A DNA stretch of 64,000 nt from Arenimonas donghaensis DSM 18148 = HO3-R19 (GTDB lineage Bacteria; Pseudomonadota; Gammaproteobacteria; Xanthomonadales; Xanthomonadaceae), in assembly GCF_000743535.1 (NCBI RefSeq), contig NZ_AVCJ01000034.1, forward strand, positions 1-64,000, read 5' to 3'. Below, piece after piece: positions 57,657-64,000 of the stretch. A program made the position numbers and the translations under genes. A model generated the notes under the pieces. The model was not told where the DNA came from and made no database searches. It was given only the letters and a program-made list of their open reading frames with translations. How positions within the stretch are numbered: the first letter of the stretch is position 1; every line of letters starts with the position of its first letter.

Positions 57657-58496
57657 ATGATCCGCGACCTGTTCGTTTTCCTGCAGGGCACCCGCGCCGA
57701 CACCGCCGCCCTGGACGCCGCCATCGCCCTGGCCCAGGCGCATGACGCCCACGTCGCCGCGCTGGCGGTGGCGCACGCGCCGGTGCCCTTCGCCAGCGAG
57801 TGGGGGGTCACCGCCGTGGGCCTGGACCAGGCCGGCTTCGACGCCCTGCGCAAGGTGGCGGAAGAGGCCGCCGGCCGTGCCCGCGAGCGACTGGAAGCCG
57901 CCGGCGTGGCGCACGAAGTCCGGGTCGTCGACTCGCCGCTGGCCTGGCCCGAGGAAGTGGCCGCCCTGCACGCCCGGCATGCCGACCTGTGCGTATTCGG
58001 CGGGGCGTCGTCCGAGGGACCCGGCCAGCGCTTCGGCACCAGCTTCGACGCGCTGCTGATGCACTCGGGGCGGCCGGTGCTGCTGGTGCCCGAAGACACC
58101 CGGCTGATGGTGCCGCCGCGCCGGGTGGTGATCGCCTGGCAGCCGCGTCGCGAGGCCAGCCGCGCCGTACACGACGCCCTGCCCTGGTTGCCGCGCGACG
58201 CCCGCGTCGACGTGCTGGTGGTCAATCCGCAGTCGACCGCGCTGGGCCACGGCGAGGCGCCGGGCTCCGACATCGCCCGGCACCTGGCGCGCCACGGTTG
58301 CCAGGCCCAGGTGGTGGAAGTCGAGCGGGCGGGACAAAGCACCGGCCAGGCGATCCTGGCGCATGCTGGTTCCTGCGTCGCCGACCTGGTGGTGATGGGC
58401 GGCTTCAGCCATTCGCGCTGGCGCGAACAGGTCTTCGGTGGCGTCACCCGCACGGTGCTTGAAGGCACGCGCACGCCGGTGTTGTTCTCGCACTGA
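57657..58496 (+). CDS. Tandem universal stress protein
   Basis: The 279-residue protein contains two Usp domains (about 1-145 and 155-279). The second ends with a GG-x9-GG-type ATP-binding signature (GGFSHSRWREQVFGG). The first has the degenerate FGGASSEGPGQRFG. It is cytoplasmic. Usp proteins help cells survive starvation and other stress by mechanisms that are not settled. The ATG lies 9 bases after GAGG. Confidence 0.88.
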   Translation: MIRDLFVFLQGTRADTAALDAAIALAQAHDAHVAALAVAHAPVPFASEWGVTAVGLDQAGFDALRKVAEEAAGRARERLEAAGVAHEVRVVDSPLAWPEEVAALHARHADLCVFGGASSEGPGQRFGTSFDALLMHSGRPVLLVPEDTRLMVPPRRVVIAWQPRREASRAVHDALPWLPRDARVDVLVVNPQSTALGHGEAPGSDIARHLARHGCQAQVVEVERAGQSTGQAILAHAGSCVADLVVMGGFSHSRWREQVFGGVTRTVLEGTRTPVLFSH

Positions 58497-58505
58497 CGCC
58501 CGGTT

Positions 58506-60374
58506 TCAGCCGATCGCGATGCGGTTCCTGCCGCTGGCCTTGGCGGCGTAGAGCTGGCGGTCCGCCGCACGCACCAGGGTGGCGGCGTCGATGTCGGGGT
58601 CGTAGCTCTTGGCCAGGCCGGCGCTGACCGTCACCACGCCCAGCGGGCTCGCGCCGTGTTCGATGGCCAGCGCGGCGATGTCCTCCAGGATGCGCCGCAG
58701 GATGCGTTCGGCGTGCGGCACCGCGATCGAGGTGAACACCACCGCGAACTCCTCGCCGCCGTAGCGATAGCAGCGCACGTCGCGACGGATCTGGCCGGCC
58801 AGCACGTCGGCCACCCTGCGCAGCGCCTGGTCGCCGGCTTCATGGCCCAGGGTGTCGTTGAACGGCTTGAAGTAATCGACGTCCACCATGCCCAGGGCCA
58901 GGCCCGCCATCGGCTCGGGGTTGGCCAGCAGCTGCGCCAGGTCGTCGTCGAAGGCGCGGCGGTTGGGCAGGGCGGTGAGGCTGTCGGTGCGGGTCAGCTG
59001 TTCCAGGCGCTGGTTGGCCTCGGCCAGTTCGCGGGTGCGGACCTCGACGGTACCCTCGAGTTCGCCCTGGCGGTGTTCGACCTGCCGGGCCAGCTCGCGG
59101 AAGCTGCGCGACAGGCTGCCGATCTCGTTTTCCTCGGCCAGCGGCAGCTCGGCCACGGCGGCTTCGGTCTGCTCGCCGCGGGTGATGCGGTCGGCGGCGT
59201 CACGCAGCTGCTGGACCGGCTGGCTGACCCGGCGGCTGAGCACGGTGCCCACCACCACCAGCAGGATCAGCTGGAGCCCCAGGCCCAGCGCCAGCATGAT
59301 CGCCGCGCCGCGGTGCGCGGCGCCGGCGACCTGTCGGCCCGGGTAGACCGTCGCCAGGCGCCAGTCCGGCCCTTCGACGCGGGTGAACACCACGTAGGCG
59401 CCGCTTTGCTCGTCCTGCATCACATGGGCGGCGTGGCCCTCGTCGGTGTGTTGCATGGCCAGGCGATGGATGCGCGCCGGAAACGGATCGTCGAGGGCAT
59501 CCACGTGCAGGATGCCGCGCGATTGGTCGGTTTCGGACATCACGCCCGGTCCCGCGATCAGGTGGCCGTCGGGACTCAACAACAGGGTCTGCGCGCCGAC
59601 CAGCCGGTTGCGGCCCAGGCGCGCGAGGATGTCGTCGAGCAGGATGTCGTGGCTGGGGTTGACCAGGTGCCGGCCATCGTCGCCGTCGACGGGCAACTGC
59701 ACGGTGACCGTCCATTGCCCGGCGGTCTTGTCGAAGTACAGGCCCGACCACACGGCGTTGCGTTCGGGATTGTTCTCCTGGCGGGTGCCGGCGATGACGG
59801 CGCCTTCGGAAACATCCAGGTCCGCGGCGGCCTGCAGGCCCCAGGGCACGCCCGGCCAGTGGATCACCAGGCCATTGTCCGGCAACGAGGCATGCAGGTT
59901 GGCGAATGGCCCGCGCCAGGCCGGGCCGAGCTCGGACACCAGGTCGGTGATGATGACGGCGCGGCGGCGGAACTCTTCGTCGGGCGGCGTCGCGCGGCGC
60001 CCGAGGAAACCGGTGGTGTGGATCACGTAGCGCCCGTCGTCGGTGCGCGCGCCGCGGAAGTACTCAGGCTTGAGCCTGAGCGCGCCGCCGTCGCCGGGGG
60101 CGTACAGGCTGTCGAAACGCGCGCCGTAGTCGATCGCCTGGTCGCGGTAGCGGCGCAGGAACTCGGCGCGGAAATATTCCAGATGCGCTTCGGCGTCCCG
60201 GAAGGCCTGTTCTTCCTGTAGGCCCTGCAGTTCGGCATGCTGGCGCAGCTGGTCCAGGGCACGGTCGCGCGAAAGCTCGAACGCGTAGCCGTAGCCCAGG
60301 GCGGTGGCGCCCACCACCGCCAGGGTCGACCACAGCGCTACGCGCCCGAGGACCTGGTGGGCCAGCAGGCGCAT
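58506..60374 (-). CDS. Membrane diguanylate cyclase with periplasmic sensor and HAMP
   Basis: The 622-residue protein has a first membrane segment (about 10-32), a large periplasmic sensor (about 35-345, dCache-like), a second membrane segment (about 355-377), HAMP (about 378-430), a short coiled coil and GGDEF (about 455-622). The active site is intact (YGGEEF). The I-site position reads RRDV, so product inhibition by this route is probably absent. The start is four bases after the I78-type gene, suggesting an operon. Confidence 0.92.
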   Translation of the reverse strand: MRLLAHQVLGRVALWSTLAVVGATALGYGYAFELSRDRALDQLRQHAELQGLQEEQAFRDAEAHLEYFRAEFLRRYRDQAIDYGARFDSLYAPGDGGALRLKPEYFRGARTDDGRYVIHTTGFLGRRATPPDEEFRRRAVIITDLVSELGPAWRGPFANLHASLPDNGLVIHWPGVPWGLQAAADLDVSEGAVIAGTRQENNPERNAVWSGLYFDKTAGQWTVTVQLPVDGDDGRHLVNPSHDILLDDILARLGRNRLVGAQTLLLSPDGHLIAGPGVMSETDQSRGILHVDALDDPFPARIHRLAMQHTDEGHAAHVMQDEQSGAYVVFTRVEGPDWRLATVYPGRQVAGAAHRGAAIMLALGLGLQLILLVVVGTVLSRRVSQPVQQLRDAADRITRGEQTEAAVAELPLAEENEIGSLSRSFRELARQVEHRQGELEGTVEVRTRELAEANQRLEQLTRTDSLTALPNRRAFDDDLAQLLANPEPMAGLALGMVDVDYFKPFNDTLGHEAGDQALRRVADVLAGQIRRDVRCYRYGGEEFAVVFTSIAVPHAERILRRILEDIAALAIEHGASPLGVVTVSAGLAKSYDPDIDAATLVRAADRQLYAAKASGRNRIAIG

Positions 60375-60378
60375 CGGT

Positions 60379-60771
60379 TCAGCCGCAGCGCACGGTCAGC
60401 ACGCGGTTGTCTGCGTCCACGTCCAGGTTCACCCGGTCCTCGCGGTAATCCATGGTGACCATCATTCCCGGGCGGATCACCCGTACCCGGTCCGAACCCG
60501 TGTCTGCCTTGACCTTGGCGACCAGGGCCTCGTCGGCGATCTGGCCGACGGCCCATTTGCCTGGCTTGTCTTCGCATGTCATGTCGGCCTCCTCGGTGAC
60601 CTCCTGGTTGGCCGCGGGGTCTTCCATCGGCGGCGGCGGCGGCGCCGCCGCGAAGCCGTCGGCGCTGTCGGCGCTGTCGTTGGCCGGCGTCGGCTCCTGG
60701 GACGGGGTCGCGCAGGCGGACAGCGCGAACAGGGCGGCCAGGGCCATCGACAGGGGTCGGAACAGGCGCAT
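60379..60771 (-). CDS. I78-family peptidase-inhibitor lipoprotein
   Basis: The 130-residue protein has a lipoprotein signal (MRLFRPLSMALAALFALSACA) and a Pro/Ala/Glu linker to about 60. An I78-type inhibitor domain follows (about 66-130): TCEDKPGKWAVGQ, then VRVIRPGMMVTMDYREDRVN, and a C-terminal VRCG. I78 members inhibit elastase-type serine peptidases. It is four bases upstream of the diguanylate cyclase gene on the same strand. Confidence 0.85.
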   Translation of the reverse strand: MRLFRPLSMALAALFALSACATPSQEPTPANDSADSADGFAAAPPPPPMEDPAANQEVTEEADMTCEDKPGKWAVGQIADEALVAKVKADTGSDRVRVIRPGMMVTMDYREDRVNLDVDADNRVLTVRCG

Positions 60772-60946
60772 CGGGTCTCTCCGCTTGGGCAAGGCCCCGA
60801 GCGTAGCGCAGGGCGTGCCGGCACGGTATCCGGCGCCCCGCGCGGGCATGAATGAACTCACCAGCGCAACGATACGTGCCAGCTGTACGGGTTTGTTCCA
60901 AATCTGTGGACCCCCATGCTTGGGCCATCCCACCGGAGACCCCCTC

Positions 60947-62032
<1,086 letters not shown>

Positions 62033-62094
62033 TCCCCACCAGGACTTCCGGCGGTGCCCGCGTTCATGCATGGCGTGCAAAAATCGCGCCCCTC

Positions 62095-63465
62095 ATGAAG
62101 ACCTTCCTACGACGGCTGCCCTGGCTGCTGCTCGCCAGCCTTGTGCTGGCGGGCTGCGGCGGTGCGCCCACGCGCCCCGACCTGGCGCGCCTGTACGAAC
62201 AGGACACCCGCAACCCGGCCCAGCCGCCGGTCATCCTCATCCACGGGCTGATGGGGTCGACCCTGGTCGAACGCGACACCGGCAAGGAGTACTGGCCGGG
62301 CGGGCTGGGCACCCTGGCCTTCAGCGACTACCGCGAGCTCGCGCGCGTGCGCGACGTCGAACAGCGCGGCGGGGGCCTGGTGCCGGGCGACCTGTTCTAT
62401 GGCGTCGCGCGGACCGACTACTACGAAGCGCTGATCCGGACCCTGGAAGACGTCGGCCGTTTCCGTCGGGCCGAGCCCGGCGAGCCGGTGGAAGGCAGCG
62501 ACGACCGCCGCCGCTACTACGTGCTGCTGTACGACTGGCGCCGCGAGAACATCCACGCCGTGCGGCAGCTGCACGAACTGATCGAACAGGTCCGGCGCGA
62601 CTACGGCGACCCCGACCTGCCGGTGGACGTGCTGGCGCACAGCAACGGCGGCCTGATCGCCAGCTATTACCTGCGCTACGGCCCCCAGGACATCCTCGAC
62701 CGCAATGAGTTCACGCCCTGGGACGAGGGCGCGCACCGCATCCGCCGCATGGTGCTGCTGGGCACGCCCAACCTGGGTTCGGTGATCAGCCTCGAACGAT
62801 TGCAGAAGGGCGTCAAGATCGCCCTGCGCACGGTGCCGGTGGAAGTGCTGGCGACCTTCGCCACGCCCTTCGAAACCCTGCCGCATCCCGACCTCAAGCT
62901 CATCCTCGACCGCGAAGGCAAGCCCGTCGACCTGGACATCTACGACATCGCCACCTGGCGCGAGAACCGCTGGGGCATCTTCGCGCCCGAGGTCGAAGCC
63001 CGGGTGGTCGCCTCCGCCTACGGGCCGGAAACCGGCGCGCTGCAGTTCGCCGCGCTGCAGGCCACCTTTGCGCGCCACCTCGAACGCGCCCGCAAGCTGC
63101 AGCTGGCCCTGGGCGAACCCGTGCCGAGCCACGGCGTCGAAGTAGCCGTGTTCGGCGGCGACTGCACGCTAACCCCCGCCCGCGCGGTGCTCGAAGAGAA
63201 GGACGGCGTCCGTAGCCTGGTGGTCCGGCCTGAAGACATCCGCGACGGGATCGAGGGCGTGGACTACGGCCGCCTGCTGCTGCAGCCGGGCGACGGCCTG
63301 GTGACGCGCGACTCGCAGCTGGGCCGCGGCCGCGTCCCCGGCCAGGGTGCCGCCTACGACAGCTACCCCTTCGCGCAGAGCTTCTTCCTGTGCGAACGGC
63401 ACGACCAGTTGTCGGTCAATCCCTACTTCCAGAACAACCTGCTGCACTTCCTGCTGGCGCGTTGA
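62095..63465 (+). CDS. LCAT-like alpha/beta hydrolase lipoprotein
   Basis: The 456-residue protein has a lipoprotein signal (MKTFLRRLPWLLLASLVLAGC) and a serine hydrolase fold. The oxyanion region HGLMGSTLVERD starts near residue 50. The nucleophile elbow is LAHSNGGLIA near residue 183, with LYDWRREN earlier. It resembles lecithin:cholesterol acyltransferase / phospholipase-like proteins and probably acts on lipids at the periplasmic face of a membrane. Two Cys (about 360 and 443) could pair. Confidence 0.83.
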   Translation: MKTFLRRLPWLLLASLVLAGCGGAPTRPDLARLYEQDTRNPAQPPVILIHGLMGSTLVERDTGKEYWPGGLGTLAFSDYRELARVRDVEQRGGGLVPGDLFYGVARTDYYEALIRTLEDVGRFRRAEPGEPVEGSDDRRRYYVLLYDWRRENIHAVRQLHELIEQVRRDYGDPDLPVDVLAHSNGGLIASYYLRYGPQDILDRNEFTPWDEGAHRIRRMVLLGTPNLGSVISLERLQKGVKIALRTVPVEVLATFATPFETLPHPDLKLILDREGKPVDLDIYDIATWRENRWGIFAPEVEARVVASAYGPETGALQFAALQATFARHLERARKLQLALGEPVPSHGVEVAVFGGDCTLTPARAVLEEKDGVRSLVVRPEDIRDGIEGVDYGRLLLQPGDGLVTRDSQLGRGRVPGQGAAYDSYPFAQSFFLCERHDQLSVNPYFQNNLLHFLLAR

Positions 63466-63490
63466 TGCCCGGCCGGCCCCGGCCGGGCAT
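63465..63490 (+). terminator. Hairpin after LCAT-like gene
   Basis: A 10-bp stem ATGCCCGGCC / GGCCGGGCAT with a 6-base loop starts at the last base of the stop codon. It has no T-tract, so a terminator or mRNA-stabilising role is uncertain. Confidence 0.55.
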
Positions 63491-63501
63491 AGAATGGCGC
63501 C

Positions 63502-64000
63502 ATGAAGGACCTTCGCGCCCTGCTGATCGACTGCCGCATCGAGCTGCGCAAGCTCGCCCGCGATTTCCAGAAGAGCGAACTGTGCGAACGCCTGGACCTG
63601 GCGATCCAGCAGGCGTCCAACGCCACCCTGCCGCCGCCACCGGGCGAAACCGCCATCGAGGCTACCCATGCGCCGCCGTCGGAGAAGGCGCAGACGGTGA
63701 GCCAGGTGGCGCTGGCCTGGCAGACCGCCGCCCGCGACCTGAAATTCTCGGACCCGGCCATCCATGCCCGCCTGGGTGAAAAGGTGATGCGCCTGCTGGG
63801 CGCCAAGACCCTGGCCGACCCGGCCAACGAAATCCTCCAGCTCGAAGGCATGGTCAAGGCGGCCGAAGCACGGATCGCCGAACTGGAAAAGGCCATCAAG
63901 TCCCAGGAGGTCGAGCGCGACGCCCTGCTGGGTGCGCTCGCCCAGGCCGCGCCCAAGCTCAAGGATGGCGGCGACCGGCTGGCCGTGGGCCTGGCCCGGG
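63502..64000 (+). CDS. Uncharacterised coiled-coil protein, 5' part
   Basis: An open frame begins at the ATG 12 bases after the hairpin and runs to the window end (166 codons, no stop). The protein is Ala/Leu/Glu-rich. A helical N-terminal part (ALLIDCRIELRKLARDF), a Pro-rich spacer near 48-60 and a long Glu/Lys/Ala coiled coil from about 105 are visible. I do not recognise a family. The frame is complete in-window except for its 3' end. Confidence 0.55.
   Translation, partial: MKDLRALLIDCRIELRKLARDFQKSELCERLDLAIQQASNATLPPPPGETAIEATHAPPSEKAQTVSQVALAWQTAARDLKFSDPAIHARLGEKVMRLLGAKTLADPANEILQLEGMVKAAEARIAELEKAIKSQEVERDALLGALAQAAPKLKDGGDRLAVGLAR

Overview
The window is GC-rich chromosomal DNA, densely coding on both strands. 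It looks like a gammaproteobacterium of the Lysobacterales (Xanthomonadales) group. This rests on the gene content (TonB, HrpB, TatD, ZapE, monomeric isocitrate dehydrogenase, RluE, long QueF, cytochrome c5), the codon use, and GTAGGAGCG-type REP elements after stop codons. I saw no rRNA, tRNA, CRISPR array, prophage or complete insertion sequence. The assignment is an inference from content, not a database match.

Layout. 1-13.6 kb: the end of a TonB protein, a hydrolase-NatA-NatB operon (minus), a ferredoxin-NADP reductase, a YadGH-type ABC transporter, tatD, hrpB, a histone-H1-like Lys/Ala protein, a methyltransferase, rluE and an ABC exporter. 13.7-20 kb: a periplasmic methyltransferase-like lipoprotein, a large secreted HExxH/MopE-type protein with atypical composition, and katG with an OxyR-like site. 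20-28 kb: a c-di-GMP signalling cluster. It holds a CHASE hybrid kinase with an HPt domain, translationally coupled to a REC-GGDEF cyclase and divergent from a REC-PAS-GGDEF-EAL protein. 28-36.8 kb: icd, small proteins, queF, and nrdAB behind a complete cobalamin riboswitch. 36.8-46.5 kb: an M20 amidohydrolase, a membrane protein with zapE and a hydrolase, a secreted nuclease, cytochrome c5, a degenerate MASE1 histidine kinase, and a RES-Xre toxin-antitoxin pair with a doubled palindromic operator. 46.8-57.5 kb: BON and stress-type proteins, an M64 peptidase, a NYN/OST-HTH protein, a PyrR-like enzyme, a secreted endonuclease I, and a DNA repair block (AlkC, MrfB-like exonuclease, MrfA-like helicase). 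57.6-64 kb: a Usp protein, an I78 inhibitor with a diguanylate cyclase, an Old Yellow Enzyme, an LCAT-like lipoprotein, and the start of a coiled-coil protein.

Seven REP/REPIN-type elements of two families sit between genes. Four genes end on a TAG stop that lies inside the REP sequence itself. The most distinctive regulatory feature is the cobalamin riboswitch on class Ia ribonucleotide reductase. Its promoter -35 box contains the stop codon of the upstream gene, and its predicted transcript starts at the aptamer's P1 helix.
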